64,000 bases of DNA from Elephas maximus indicus (Eukaryota; Chordata; Mammalia; Proboscidea; Elephantidae): positions 115,860,293 to 115,924,292 of the forward strand of contig NC_064819.1 of the NCBI RefSeq assembly GCF_024166365.1, read 5' to 3'. A program made the translations under genes and the position numbers. The notes under the pieces are model-generated. The model was not told the DNA's origin and made no database searches. It saw nothing but the letters and a program-made list of their open reading frames with translations. Each line of letters starts with the position of its first letter. Position 1 is the stretch's first letter. Positions 49,001 through 58,000 of this stretch are shown here, one piece after another.

Positions 49001-51599
49001 TTATCTGTAAAATATAGGCAATACAGCTGAGAGTCACTCAACTGAGTCTTGATCAGAACAGAAAAAGTGGGGGCATTCAGAACAAATACTCTCTTTTAAA
49101 AAAAAATATTTTATTGTGTTTTAGGTGAAAGTTTACACAGCAAATAAATTTCCTTTTCAAAAATTCGTATACAAATTGTCCCATGACATTGGTTACAGGC
49201 CTCACAATGTGCCAGCACTCTAACCATTTCCACCGTCCCTACCCCGTTTCCATTCATTCATCCAGTTTCTCTGTCCCTCCTTGCCTTCTCATCTTTGCTT
49301 TTGGGTAAACGTTGACTGGGCTCATATAGTTGATTGTTGAAAGGAACACATTCCTCACAGGTGTTATTGGTTATTTATAGGTCAATCTATTATTTGACCG
49401 AAAGGTGACCTCTGGGAGTGGCTTCAATTCCAGGTTAAAATGGTATCTTAGGGCGATAGTCTGGGGGGTTCCTCTAGTCTCTATCAGTCCGGTAAGTTTG
49501 GTCTTTCTCATGAATTTGAGTTTTGTTCTACATTTTTCTCTCATCCTAACCGGGACATTCTATTGTGTTCCTGATTAGAAAGGTCAGCAGTGGTAGTCAG
49601 GAACCATCTAGTTCTCCTGGTCTCAGACTACAAGAGGCTGTGATTCAAGTAAGCCATTAGTCCTATGAATCTTTGGTTTCCTTCACTCTCCTTTGCAGAG
49701 TGAATGTTCTTAATGAAAGTACAGACATGTCGTTCTTTAAAGCATGCATCGAGATGCTTTTTCTTAGAGATTCAACTAAGATTTTAGCTAGGGAGATGGA
49801 GGATCCTCTTTTATTTAGAGCAGATAAGGACTTATCTCTGTTGTTTGTTTGCTTATTTTCCCTCTCCTTGCATCCTTCTTACCTTTTTACCTGCTTTCTG
49901 TACAAATGAATAAGGAAATTCTGTGAAATGACACAATATTTGAACCTGGGCAATAAATCAGAGGTTCATTGTCCTTTAAAAAAAAAAAGATGACGAACGA
50001 TCTTTGGCAGAATTTTATAAATTCTAGACACCTACTAATAAGGAAGGCTCCACTGATTTTAGCTAAGTGATAAATTATTTGTGCTTCAAGATGTTTTCTC
50101 ACTTTTTATTTACTTGTTAATGACACAAATAATTTGGAGCTTAGTAGTTGTAGGGTACCCCATTCTCTTGGGGTAATATGACTCTTCTGTTCTTTGATTT
50201 TGGCTACTTTGATAATCATAGTCATGTCTACATAACTACCTTCTGGGATGGGCCATTCATTGTAAAATCAGATAAAAACATCTAGTCACTATCATATTAT
50301 CCCTTGAATATAGTCTGACCTCACTTTAGGTGATCGATGCTTTTGAGCAATTCCTTGGCTGACTTTTACTTCTCTCCAGCTACTGCATTAATCTAGTGTT
50401 TGTTATTTTTTGGTTTTGGGTGTGTGGATGTGTGTGTGTATGAAAATATACACAGCAAAGGATACATCTTTTCAACAAATTCTACATGTACAATTTAGTG
50501 ACATTGTTTACATTCTTCAAGTTGTGTAATCAGTCTTGCTATCCTTTTCCAACTTACTCCACCACCATTAATGTAAAGTCACCGCCCCCTAAGCTTTTCA
50601 TCTAACCTTTCAAGATTCTGTTGTCAGTTCTTTGGAGAGTACAATAGTCAAGGCAAACATGCTTTACTAATTAAGTTAAACTGTTTTGGTTCAAAGTGAA
50701 CTTTGGGAAAAGTTTTGATTTGAGGTTTAAGGTTTAAAGATTATCTCATGGCAACAGTTTTAGATGTTAATTCAGCCTTTTTAAAAATTGTTTTTCTTAT
50801 ATGTTCTGCAACTTTTGAAGTATATCTTTTTGATTATTCTGGACTTCAGCAATACGTAATAATTATCACAGGGATTTGACTCTTACCAACATACACAGTA
50901 ATGTTGTAATTAAAATGCAACCAATGACCATAAATCATAATCATTCGAAGCAAGAAAGGCAGCAGGAAATACGGTCACCTTTGTGAGATTGGCAGACTCA
51001 GTTGTAGATAAATTATTATCTCTTTCAAATATTAAAAATAGAAGTTAGTTCCACAGAAACTTGAATTATAATGCAACATTGGGCAAAAGGATTTTCTGAA
51101 GTTTATTTGAATCATGGCTCTGAAGTAAACTTTTAACTTTAATTAAGTGCATTTCCATTTTTTAAAAAGCGATTCCTAATTTTGATCTTCTAGAATAGTT
51201 ATTCCTTTATTTTCAAGTTAATCTTTAAGTATTCACCTTAAAAATGAACATTGCTTTTGTCAGTATCCACAGACTGTTATTTATTTTAAGAAGCTTTATG
51301 ATCATCCTGTAGAACTTGAGAGCAAAGTTGCCATTGTGCACCTCATCCGTAAGTTGTGGATGGAACTATGGAGGCTGGTTTATAAAATTTTATCTAGCCC
51401 TCATTTAAAAGAGAGAACTTTTGGTTAATGAAATTTAAGCTCCATTTCAAGGGTTCAATTTCAATTCTGAATCTTTTGTTTTTAGACAAATTTGTAAAGA
51501 ATTCCAGGACCTCTTGAGCCAAGATAGATCACCGCTGGGATCCTCCAGACCCACGCCAATTCTAGACCTTGACATCCAGAGACACTTGACACATTTCAG
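17318..51599 (+). CDS. TFAP2D: TFAP2D, transcription factor AP-2 delta (exons 1-7, 3' incomplete)
   Basis: Seven exons splice in frame to residues 1-379 of AP-2 delta (family knowledge: about 452 residues in human), leaving two bases of codon 380. Residues 14-179 are the N-terminal activation part. It is rich in Ser, Tyr, His and Gln, with a His-rich stretch at about 64-107, and has no PPxY motif, as known for the delta paralogue. Residues about 200-379 are the basic DNA-binding part and the start of the helix-span-helix dimerisation domain. AP-2 proteins bind GCCN3GGC-like sites as dimers in the nucleus. In mouse AP-2 delta acts in midbrain (inferior colliculus) and retina. Introns are about 1.0, 3.4, 10.1, 0.17, 11.3, 7.1 and more than 12.4 kb. 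The frame is intact with no stop or frameshift, so the gene looks functional. The final exon (about 73 residues) is not in the window. Confidence 0.97.
17357..18401 (+). other. TFAP2D intron 1
   Basis: About 1.05 kb, CpG-rich, no interspersed repeat recognised. It holds a GGC-repeat stretch near 17399-17430, an AT-rich segment with TTTAATTATAATC at about 17465, G-runs at 17685-17780, a TG tract at 18055-18133, and an ORF open in frame into exon 2. Confidence 0.85.
18055..18133. repeat. Imperfect (TG)n microsatellite upstream of exon 2
   Basis: Alternating TG units interrupted by TATC/ATCT/ATCC steps over about 79 bp. It is a candidate Z-DNA-forming tract about 270 bp before exon 2. Confidence 0.9.
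18402..18899 (+). CDS. TFAP2D: TFAP2D coding exon 2 (residues 14-179, activation region)
   Basis: The acceptor follows a long pyrimidine run ending CTTCCTTGCAG. The 498-nt exon reads [19 protein letters not shown] through to AAAGADDLQ and ends at CAG|GTAAAT in phase 0. It is rich in Ser, Tyr, His and Gln, with clusters such as [15 protein letters not shown] and [12 protein letters not shown]. It lacks the PPxY motif found in AP-2 alpha, beta and gamma. The exon sits in CpG-rich DNA and is flanked by dinucleotide repeats on both sides. Confidence 0.97.
18984..19056. repeat. (TC)n followed by (AC)n microsatellite downstream of exon 2
   Basis: A run of TC units broken by a short ACTCACTCAT stretch, followed by about ten AC units. 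It lies about 85 bp after the exon 2 donor. Confidence 0.9.
19674..19827. repeat. Purine-rich GA/GGAA low-complexity tract
   Basis: About 150 bases nearly free of pyrimidines on the + strand, made of GAAA, GGAA and GGGAGG units. Mirror-like purine tracts of this type can form triplex DNA. Confidence 0.9.
22336..22396 (+). CDS. TFAP2D: TFAP2D coding exon 3 (residues 180-199 and part of 200)
   Basis: Acceptor TTATTTAAG, then a 61-nt exon reading [20 protein letters not shown] plus one base of a Gly codon, then donor GAG|GTAAGT. This is the short linker exon between the activation region and the DNA-binding part in AP-2 genes. It splices in phase 1 to exon 4, about 10 kb downstream. Confidence 0.95.
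25200..25640. promoter_or_regulatory. Candidate conserved regulatory block in intron 3
   Basis: Unique, repeat-free sequence combining CpG-rich stretches (near 25300-25370) with many TAAT/ATTA and TTTGATATGTTAAT-type motifs. It looks like developmental enhancers in composition. This is an inference from composition and position only. Confidence 0.3.
25755..25783. repeat. (ATG)n trinucleotide repeat
   Basis: About nine ATG units with one ACG interruption. Confidence 0.85.
27040..27360. promoter_or_regulatory. Candidate conserved regulatory block in intron 3
   Basis: Repeat-free segment with homeodomain-like motifs (CAATTAAG near 27135, GCGCAATTCATTG near 27102) followed by a G-rich CpG stretch near 27190-27235. 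No coding potential is convincing. Conservation could not be checked. Confidence 0.3.
27520..27960. promoter_or_regulatory. CpG-rich block inside intron 3
   Basis: Dense CpG, for example GCCGCGGCGAG, GCTGCGCGCAC and CCAGCGCGCCCGG near 27517-27585, and continuing to about 27960, in an otherwise CpG-poor intron. It could be an alternative promoter, a Polycomb-bound island or an enhancer. Overlapping ORFs on both strands here match no recognised family. Confidence 0.4.
28003..28100 (-). repeat. MIR SINE fragment
   Basis: CCCATTTTTCAGATGTACAG, GGCTGAGGCCCAAAGG and GATTCGCCAAGGTCGCTAG match the MIR core in reverse orientation. Confidence 0.65.
28339..28510 (+). mobile_element. AfroSINE copy
   Basis: Head GAGTCCCTGTTGCGCGGTG, then GGGAGAAAGATGTGGCAG and CCTATGGGGCAGTTTTAATC. 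Marks the right edge of the SINE-poor domain. Confidence 0.85.
29556..29774 (-). mobile_element. AfroSINE copy, long form
   Basis: Reverse orientation: AAGTCAATTCTGACTCACGG, then a middle with GGTTGATTTTTCAGAATTAG, then TGTTAGCAGCAGAGTTC. Confidence 0.85.
30905..31062. mobile_element. MER5-like hAT DNA transposon relic
   Basis: CGTCTCAAACTTTAATGTGC and AATCACCTGAGGGTCTTC at one end, CTAACAAGTTCCTAGGAGATG near the other, as in the non-autonomous MER5A family. Confidence 0.75.
31868..32083 (+). mobile_element. AfroSINE copy, long form
   Basis: Head GGAGCCCTGATGGCACAGTGG, middle TCTGCTTCCGTAAAGATTAC, tail of TTTTG units. The flanks GCCTCCTAA and GCCTGCTAA may be its target duplication. Confidence 0.9.
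32104..32276 (+). mobile_element. AfroSINE copy upstream of exon 4
   Basis: Head AGTAGCCTTGGTGGCAAAGTG, with a small internal duplication (AGCTACAGTGAGCTACGG), ending in poly-T. AACACTCT occurs on both sides. It ends about 260 bp before exon 4. Confidence 0.9.
32539..32704 (+). CDS. TFAP2D: TFAP2D coding exon 4 (residues 200-255)
   Basis: Acceptor CCTTCCAAG, then 166 nt reading [20 protein letters not shown], followed by a segment containing [18 protein letters not shown] and ending [10 protein letters not shown], with the last Arg codon split. Donor ACG|GTAAGA. This is the strongly conserved start of the AP-2 DNA-binding basic region. The next exon is only 165 bp away. Confidence 0.97.
32705..32869 (+). 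other. TFAP2D intron 4 (165 bp)
   Basis: A very short intron between two DNA-binding-domain exons, with GTAAGA donor and TTTGGACAG acceptor and a pyrimidine-rich end. No repeat inside. Confidence 0.95.
32870..32988 (+). CDS. TFAP2D: TFAP2D coding exon 5 (residues 255-295)
   Basis: Acceptor TTTGGACAG, then 119 nt reading [20 protein letters not shown] and [19 protein letters not shown], then one base of a Gly codon and donor AAG|GTATGA. The Lys/Arg-rich segment is part of the AP-2 basic region that contacts DNA and leads into the first helix of the helix-span-helix. Confidence 0.97.
33147..33314 (+). mobile_element. AfroSINE copy, first of two at one target site
   Basis: GGAAACCCTGGTGGCATAG to TTTGGTTTGGTTTTT. 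Flanked by ATAGCGATTAA and ATAGTGATTAA. Begins about 160 bp after exon 5. Confidence 0.93.
33330..33497 (+). mobile_element. AfroSINE copy, second of two at one target site
   Basis: GAAACCCTGGTGGCGTAG to TATGGTTTTGTTTGGT. Flanked by ATAGTGATTAAATT on both sides, sharing its left flank with the previous copy. Confidence 0.93.
36555..36694 (+). mobile_element. AfroSINE copy, 5' truncated
   Basis: Starts within the tRNA-like head (CCTGCTGCTAACCAAAAGG) and runs to CAACTGGCAATGG with a TTTG tail. Confidence 0.85.
37861..38024 (-). mobile_element. AfroSINE copy
   Basis: Reverse orientation, CCAAACCCACTGCCGTGGAG to CTATGCCATAGGGTTTCC, with target duplication CCATGTGGCATAG / CCATATGGCATAG. Confidence 0.92.
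38188..38322 (+). repeat. MIR SINE fragment
   Basis: AGTGTGGCTTCTGGAGTC, then TCTTGCTAGCTATGTGC and CATAACCTCTCTGAGC, matching the MIR forward strand. Confidence 0.75.
38664..38880 (-). mobile_element. AfroSINE copy, long form with GTTGTT tail
   Basis: Reverse orientation starting with GTTGTT units and GTGTGCCGTCGAGTCAATTC, interrupted by a poly-T run at 38769, ending AAGGACTTAACCATTGTGCC. Confidence 0.87.
39380..40665. mobile_element. Ancient L1-derived sequence
   Basis: TACAAAATTCAAAAGTAACA, GGTCATTCAGTTCCTGCCC, GCAGGGTCAAATGACACTTG, TTCTCCATAGTGGTTATAAA and CAGGTGGCTACCCAGTTATC are phrases of old mammalian L1 3' regions. No open reading frame. A short AfroSINE-like 3' piece (GAGTCAGAATCAACTTGATG) sits at 39743-39762. 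Confidence 0.6.
41237..41260. repeat. (AT)n microsatellite
   Basis: Short AT run after an A-run. Confidence 0.8.
42420..42640 (+). mobile_element. Old L1 3' end
   Basis: GAACATATGGGTGCTCACTA then GTTAGAAATTTTTCATAATA and AAAATATTTTAG, resembling the 3' terminus of mammalian L1M elements in forward orientation. Confidence 0.55.
44261..44402 (+). CDS. TFAP2D: TFAP2D coding exon 6 (residues 295-342)
   Basis: Acceptor CTTCCAACAG, then 142 nt reading [37 protein letters not shown] and [11 protein letters not shown], with the last Lys codon split. Donor CAA|GTAAGC. It encodes the first helix and early span of the helix-span-helix dimerisation domain; the family's [24 protein letters not shown] signature is intact. 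Confidence 0.97.
44691..44920 (-). mobile_element. RTE/BovB-like LINE 3' fragment
   Basis: TTGTTGTTGGACGCCATAGAG, then TGCAGCCGCTATGTCAGTTC, TCTCATTGAGAGTCTCCCTC and GATGTGTCCAAAGTAAG, the same body as the fragment at 4371. The right edge is abrupt. Confidence 0.65.
45423..45590 (-). mobile_element. AfroSINE copy
   Basis: Reverse orientation CCAAACCCATTGCTGTCGAG to TGTGCCACCAGGGCT. Target duplication GCTACATATA on both sides. Confidence 0.92.
49110..49690 (-). mobile_element. Afrotherian LINE 3' region (probably L1)
   Basis: Read on the - strand it ends TTTGCTGTGTAAACTTTCAC then CTAAAACACAATAAAA. It is homologous to the reverse complement of the element at the right end of the window, e.g. 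GGTATCTTAGGGCGATAGTC here against GGTATCTTAGGGTGATAGTC there. Family name is an inference. Confidence 0.7.
50412..50660 (-). mobile_element. LINE 3' fragment
   Basis: TATGAAAATATACACAGCAA, CATGTACAATTTAGTGACAT and ACCATTAATGTAAAGTCACC. The first segment resembles the end of the 49110 element, in the same orientation, so it may be a relative. Confidence 0.5.
51486..51599 (+). CDS. TFAP2D: TFAP2D coding exon 7 (residues 342-380)
   Basis: Acceptor TGTTTTTAG, then 114 nt reading [20 protein letters not shown] then [17 protein letters not shown] plus two bases of a Ser codon. Donor CAG|GTATGA. It is part of the span of the dimerisation domain. The expected continuation (SLITHGFGTPAICAALSTF) was looked for downstream to base 64000 and not seen, so the terminal exon lies outside the window. 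Confidence 0.96.
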
Positions 51600-52120
51600 G
51601 TATGAGTGGTTTTCCAATTTGAACAGATTCTCTTTTCAATTGTTAAATTGTTTTGCTAATCCAGAAGTTTTTGTGTCCCTGTCGTGTTTTAATATAGAGA
51701 CATCACTTACATTCTTATGGTGACTGAACTCTTTAAAATTCGAAATATCTGAGATCAAATTGAGAAAATAATGTACAAGTCAATTGAGGTCAGAAAATTT
51801 AAAAGCTTTGTATGGTTATCAGGAAACTGTGACTTCATAAAAGCAAACACTATTATTTCAGATAATACTTAACGCCTTTGGATCCCAATTCTGAAATCCT
51901 TTAACAGTTCCTTATTTTGGTGAGGTAAATTTGTCAAAAGGACAGATGATATGACAGAAATTAATGGGATATCATATAAACTGATTTTCCAGAAATATGT
52001 TAACAATTCCCATTCAATTAAAAAAAAAAATAGAGGCTACAAATGGGCTTATCTTATAAGTTTCTTAAATTAGACCAAAACTATTTATTTTGAAGAGCCT
52101 AAACCTCCCCCCCCCCAAAA

Positions 52121-52299
52121 AAAAACCCATTGCCGTTGAGTCAATTCCAACTCATACTGACCCCAGAGGACAGAGCAGAACTGCCCCACAGGGTTTCCAA
52201 GGCTGTGATCTTTACAGGAGCAGACTGTCACTGGTGGATTCAAACCATCGACCTTCAGTTAGCAGCCAAGTGCTGAACCACTGCGCTACCAGGGCTCCT
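52121..52299 (-). mobile_element. AfroSINE copy, long form
   Basis: Reverse orientation CCCATTGCCGTTGAGTCAAT to GCGCTACCAGGGCTCC, including GTGATCTTTACAGGAGCAG. Target duplication GAAGAGCCTAAA / GAAGAGTCTAAA. Confidence 0.92.
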
Positions 52300-52877
52300 T
52301 TGGAAGAGTCTAAAATGTATTATTGAAAGCTGATTTTAGGTTTCAGTTTTTGAGGGACTTTAGAAGAGAATAGAATTTTTTTTTTTTTTCTAGTTAATTG
52401 ATGTCCTAGTTGCAATGTGGGAAAGAACATCATAATTTCTCAGGTACCTTCCAGTTTTAAAATTCTGGAAGTCTGATGCTCACATGATATTTCTCACCAG
52501 TAGAAAAATATTTTATCCTCTTTTAATTATATCATTTGGTTAAAAAGTGCAAAAGAAAGACTAATATATGTTAGGTTTCTTAGAAATGCTTTCAATTCCT
52601 CTCAATGACTTTAAGACTGTCAAGTACAGTACTCCATTATATAAAATAATGAATGTTAAAATTGGAATTTAGTCTGCAAAGTCAGAGACTTACATAGGAT
52701 GTTTTATCTTCTAGTATGTCACAACGCTGCTCAAGAGGTAACAGACACATCTCTGGAGACCAAATTTAATTTTTAAAATGCATCAAATATAGGATATATT
52801 TCATGAGACTTTATTCCTACCATTCACCTGGGTTAGTAGAGGCAAACATATGAAAACTGTGAGCAAGTATAATGCCC

Positions 52878-53250
52878 AGAAGTTAAGAGCAAAAGGCTTT
52901 GGAGTCAATAAAACCATTTTCAGATCAGGCCCCTATACATGCAAGCTAGTTTTTTTTGCAAATTATGCAATCTTTCCAGGCTTCCGGGAAATGGAATACG
53001 AACCCTTTCATTTTACGGTGGTGAGAACTAAAATGGAAGCCCTGGTGGCGTAGTGGTTAAGTGCCACGGCTGTTAACCAAAGGGTCAGCAGTTCAAATCC
53101 ACCAGGCGCTGCTTGGAAACTCTATGGGGCAGTTCTACTCTGTCCTATAGGGTCGCTATGAGTCGGAATCCACTTGATGGCAGTGGGTTGGGTGGTGAAC
53201 TAAAAGGACATAAAGAATATGAAATCAGCATTCAATAAATGGTGCACTGT
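52878..53250 (+). repeat. MIR SINE split by an AfroSINE
   Basis: AAGTTAAGAGCAAAAGGC and GGAGTCAATAAAACC on the left, and AGCATTCAATAAATGGTGC on the right, look like the two halves of a forward MIR; the AfroSINE at 53035-53193 sits between them. Confidence 0.5.
53035..53193 (+). mobile_element. AfroSINE copy inserted in a MIR
   Basis: GGAAGCCCTGGTGGCGTAG to CTTGATGGCAGTGGGTTGGG. Target duplication GGTGAGAACTAAAA / GGTGAACTAAAA with a 2-base difference. Confidence 0.93.
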
Positions 53251-53342
53251 TTACCTCCTAGACTGATCCAAGTTTAAAGGGAATGGGTGGCTCCACTGTC
53301 ATATCTATACAAATATTTTCCATATTTTTGTTTGTTTATACA

Positions 53343-53530
53343 TTAAACCCAGTGCCTTTGAGTTGATTCCAACTCATAACGACCCTACAGAATGGAGAAG
53401 AACTGCCACCTAGAGCTTCCAAGGCTGTAATCTTTACAGAAGCGAACTGCCGCATCTTTTCCTGCAGAGAAGAAACCAATGACCTTTCGGTTAGAAGCCG
53501 AGCTCTTAACCACTGCGCCACCAGGGCTTC
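53343..53530 (-). mobile_element. AfroSINE copy, long form
   Basis: Reverse orientation AAACCCAGTGCCTTTGAG to TGCGCCACCAGGGCTTC, with the AATCTTTACAGAAGCGAACTG segment. Confidence 0.92.
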
Positions 53531-53699
53531 TGGTATACGTTAAAAGAACTTATAATTTTTACAGAAGTTCAATTCAGAGCTTAGTAATTTTTACACAAAT
53601 TCAATTCTGAACTTAAGGAAGTCTGTTAAGTTACAAAGTTACTCTAATGGTGGCTCCTGTTAAAATTACAGAGAATTGAGACTCCTGTGTCATATCTAA

Positions 53700-53932
53700 G
53701 AAGCTCTGGTGGCACAATGATTAAGCCCTCAGCTGTGAAACAAAAGTTGGCAGTTCGAACCCACCTAGTGACTCTGAGGGAGAAAAAAACCCTGCCCATC
53801 TGCTCCAGTCAAGATTACAGCCTTATATCTGCTCCAGTCAAGATTACAGCCTAGGAAACCCTATGGGGCAGTTCTGGTCTGTCACATAGGGTCACCATGA
53901 GTTGAAAATTATCTTGACAGTACCTAACAACA
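53700..53932 (+). mobile_element. AfroSINE copy with tandem internal duplication
   Basis: The phrase TCTGCTCCAGTCAAGATTAC occurs twice in tandem (about 53800 and 53828). The element ends CAGTACCTAACAACAC. Confidence 0.92.
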
Positions 53933-54416
53933 CATGTCACATCTACTAGGTTATTTCCAATAATAGGTGCTATAGCCATCATCAGAAAGTAAGCTGTCCT
54001 TTTTCAGGCTTAAAACAAAATACAGCAAAGATGTTTAAGCTGAATCAGCTGCTGAGTGAAATAGACAAACCATTTCTTTGCTCAGCATGGGCACAATCTG
54101 GGAATTTGTTTAAACATTAGTTGCCAACTTAATACCCTAGAACTCCAGAGAAAATTTCCACTTTGAAACTAGAGCTGAAGGTTTAGGGTGTGGACTTGAT
54201 TTCTTTTTATTTATTTACCTCCCCAGGCAGAGAAGAATTAAATATAGGGTAAATTGCTCCTTCCCATAAAACCAGTAAAAAGAGAAGGAGATTATATTTT
54301 TAGTAGAAAACAATCAAGATTATATATGGCTCCTGATTCACAAACACAACAAATTGAAATACATAACCACACCTTAAAATGTTCTAATTCTACATGTTAT
54401 ATTCAATCATAATACT

Positions 54417-54510
54417 TGTTGTTGTCGGTGGGTACCACCTATTCGATTCCTATTCATAGTGACCCCATGGGTAGAAGTGCCTGTAGGGATTTTTTGGCTG
54501 TAATATTATC
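54417..54510 (-). mobile_element. AfroSINE-type 3' fragment
   Basis: Starts TTGTTGTTGTCGG and contains CGATTCCTATTCATAGTGAC; truncated after about 95 bp. Confidence 0.7.
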
Positions 54511-54954
54511 ATCTACAAAGTTTTGAGTATTATTATTTACATATCATTTTGAGTATCAGAAAGTCAGGACTTCCCCTTTATTTTGCTTTTTAAACGTTTC
54601 CCAATTTTTTCAGTTCTTTGGCTTTAGCTATGTCCCAAATTATTGGGAAGAAATCTTCTGATTTCATAAAGGAAAGTAACAGGATGAAAGAAATCACTTT
54701 GCCAAAATTCACCTTAAGTCGAAATTTCTTAAACTATATTCTTTAAATAAAAGATATATGACTGACATTTCCAATTAAAACCTGAATTGAAGGCTCCTGA
54801 TGAAGACAAAGTTTAAATGTGTGCATTTTTTAAATGTTCATTTATTAAAAGGGGTATCATTTGAATATGCTAACAGTAGGATAATAAAAGTCAACAATAG
54901 GGTAAGAGAAGTCAGCTTTCCTGACCTTGGTATAGACTACACTTTACAAGGGTA

Positions 54955-55092
54955 GCTCTCAAGCCTGGCTTCACATCAGAATTACTTTGGGAGCTTTTTT
55001 AAATTCTCAGGGACTGGAGGTGGGAGGGATACAACATCTGGGTGATTTTCAGACCCTTGAAGTTCATTCTGATAGTTAGGCATGTTTAAAGG
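54955..55092. mobile_element. MER5-like DNA transposon relic
   Basis: CTCTCAAGCCTGGCTTCAC, CAGAATTACTTTGGGAGC and CTGATAGTTAGGCATG resemble a diverged MER5 or related hAT element. Confidence 0.5.
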
Positions 55093-58000
55093 TCCTGGTC
55101 CTAAGATATCCCTAGATCATTAGCTTCTATTTTTCCCTCAGAAGAAAAACATTTCTAATTCATTTTAAAGTGGCACCAAGAATTATGTAAAGTTCTCTCC
55201 TACCCTGACATATTAAAAAAGAGTCTGCATCCATTATTCTGCTAATAATCTGGGTAAAAATGTATTAGCATAAAGCATGTCCTGTTCAAAATTTCCTACT
55301 GACAGCAGTAACTAATTTTGGTAGAAGAATAAACTCAAAAGACAGATGAGTTAAAAAGGCAGAAGATCACATCTGACTTTGAAGCAGGCAATTGGCAGAG
55401 CCTGATTTTCCATTGTTTTCGCTGAGTGCATCTGGGAAGGAAGTAAGAGAGAGGGTGTGATTGGATAGGTGTAGAGGATGTTCTGATTAGTAACATCCAC
55501 TTGTGCTAGCTAATATTTTATTTCATCCTAATCTGCTCCCCAATGCAGGCCACTTGAATTACTCCTTGTGTGGTGGCTAATATGGTACCTTGAGAACTAT
55601 GGCTTACTTTGAGCAGATTGAATATGTCCAGAGAAAGCTGGAGAATGAGCTGGCCTTGTAAAGCAGAGATGACTGCTTTCAGTTTTTGGTGGCAGCTGCC
55701 ATACCAGGTACTCTGAGAAACTGCTTACAGGGCAGTGAGCCTCCTCATGATTCACAGCCTGGAAAGCTGCCTGTTTCCACAAAATGACAGCAGGCGGATT
55801 TATTTATTGTTTATAATTTATTAAGTATCATCGCAAGTGCATACTGGTATACAGAACACAGCAGATGCTACCGCACCTACCTGGGGAGGGAAGAGATTTG
55901 ATTGAAATCTGCAGAAGACCCTGCAGACCCAAAGTTCCTGACAATATTGATGGCAATCAGACACATGTGGCATGGGGTGTCCTGGGTAGAACAGCTCAGC
56001 TCAGATGGGAACCCGGAGCCCTCGTTTTCTGAAATGTTAGGAACTTCCCTCCTTGAAATTTTTGGAAATCTTAACAATTTTTCCTTTCTTTGTCTCGTAT
56101 GTTCTCATAATCTCCTTGATTCTGGAGTCAGACAAAAGCCAGTCTGATAAAGGGGAGAAGTTAGACTATCTTTAATGTTCACTTCAGAGAGAAAGCCTAT
56201 CAGAAAAATGCAGAAATTCTCTTTCTCTCAACTACCTTAGGAGGCTAAAGTTTTATTGTTTCTTTTATTTAAGTGTAGTGATAGCAGGAAGTGCAAAGAT
56301 GGTTAAGCCATTGTCCCACTCTTTAGGAACTTTTAAAGTGGAAGGTAATTTAAAATAAAGAACTCTAATACATGAGAGTGATTCTACAAAAGAGAATTGT
56401 GCAGACAACCGCTAATTACCTGGGGCAGCCAGGAAAGGCTTTCATCTTTCTATCTGTAGTACTTAGCACATCATATGTGTCCAACAATGTTAATAAATGC
56501 ATATTATGATAATATCTCAGTTGGGTCTTGGATGTATTCTGCATGGGTTTATTTCCAGGGTCATGGTATTTTAATTGGACCGTGGACCATTGGACATTGG
56601 AGGAGAAATGATCAATGGGCTTAATTCTCCCATTTGAGTTAAAAAGCATGCTGACATGGTACCTTCTTAGAAATACCATTGTGCCAAGGTTCAATGTCAC
56701 CAACAAAAGACAAACTACACACTCTGCTAATGCATGGGATAATGCTTTACTCACAAGAAAAGAGACAGAGGTAGATCAGCTTCACTTATGGGCACCAGTC
56801 TCCCATGGCCAGCAAGTGTAGGGCAAATATTCCACACACTCTTGTGCCACAGCTGAAGGAGACCCCATTCCCTTGCTAGGAACAGATCTAGAAGTGGGCT
56901 TGGCCAGGTGCAATATAGTACCTGTGCATGAGCAAGAGACAGAGAAAGTTACTGTGTGCCCCAAACAGGAATAAAGATTTCTTTGATAAGGAGAAGAGAT
57001 CAGGAGAGAGAGAGAGACCCAATTCCCATCCTCCTTGTCAGAGAATATTCTGGGCCCCAGGCCTCTGCTTAGGCGGCCTAGATGAGAAACACAGAGGCAG
57101 ATCATCCTCCCAACAAATAGAATCTCCGTCCACTCTCATAACCCTTTGGAAGTAAGAAATACATAGACAGTCCCAGATATCTACCTGTAGTCACAAGGTG
57201 ATTACATTGTCTTCATTGATGCTCACTGTTGAAAGGCCCCTTACATTTCCTGCTCTCCTTCAACATTTGGATCTTCTCTCCAACATCCCTGTCAAGTTGT
57301 CACCCAGCCCAGGCTTGAAAGCTTTCAGTGATATATAGCTCTGTTCTTGCCTAGGCGTCCCTTCTATCTTCCGACAACTCTATTATAAATGCCTTCTTTC
57401 AACTGAGGCAACTCCTGTCTCCCTAACTTCCCACTCCTTGGGGACCTTACAAAGTCAGTTTAATCCTGTTTCCCTCCCAAGTTCTAAAGGCAGCTCTCAT
57501 GTCCCCCTGAGTTTTCTTTTCCTGGGCTATTCATCCCCTTTTCCTTTAGTGTTCAGCGTATGACATGAATTTCAGTCAACTTCACTGGTATCTTCTGAGT
57601 GCTATGTGCTTGGCAATATGCTGAAGAGAGAATGTTTGTCTCTACTTACACTTGAATATATTTGGTCTTCTCCAAGGAGCCTACAGTGTGGAAAGTTTGT
57701 TTTTGGTTTTCCATTTTCCTGGGACAGATAGTGACTGGGAAAGATAATCAGTCAGCAAAAAGTGTTCTTAATCTTGTGAAAGCATTCTTTTTGTCAGAAG
57801 ACAAATGAAGAAATTTCAGTTAAATCTTTAATCCCAAAAGAAAACAAATAAATTACACAAATAGGCTTAGCGTGTAAGAAATAAAATTATTTAACCTCTT
57901 TCAGGAGGTTCTACCAGCTCAAAGAGTACCTTTAAGACCATTTTATTTCAGGATACTGTAATTAGTGGGCCTGAATTGTGAAGAAAAAAAAAATCCTATG

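Larger units (their letters stand above)
44403..51485 (+). other. TFAP2D intron 6
   Basis: About 7.1 kb. Holds an RTE-like fragment (44691), an AfroSINE (45423) and LINE 3' pieces at 49110 and 50412. Between 45.6 and 49.1 kb the sequence is AT-rich and unique-looking, with no gene recognised. Confidence 0.85.

Noticed and set aside
56416-57160. Possible gene or LTR with AATAAAG near 56970
   Set aside because: 112- and 107-residue - strand ORFs overlap + strand ORFs without a family match; it may be an old LTR but I could not identify ends or target duplications.
57225-57580. Possible CR1/L3-like ancient repeat
   Set aside because: Phrases such as CTCATGTCCCCCTGAG look familiar from old mammalian repeats, but I could not assign a family safely.
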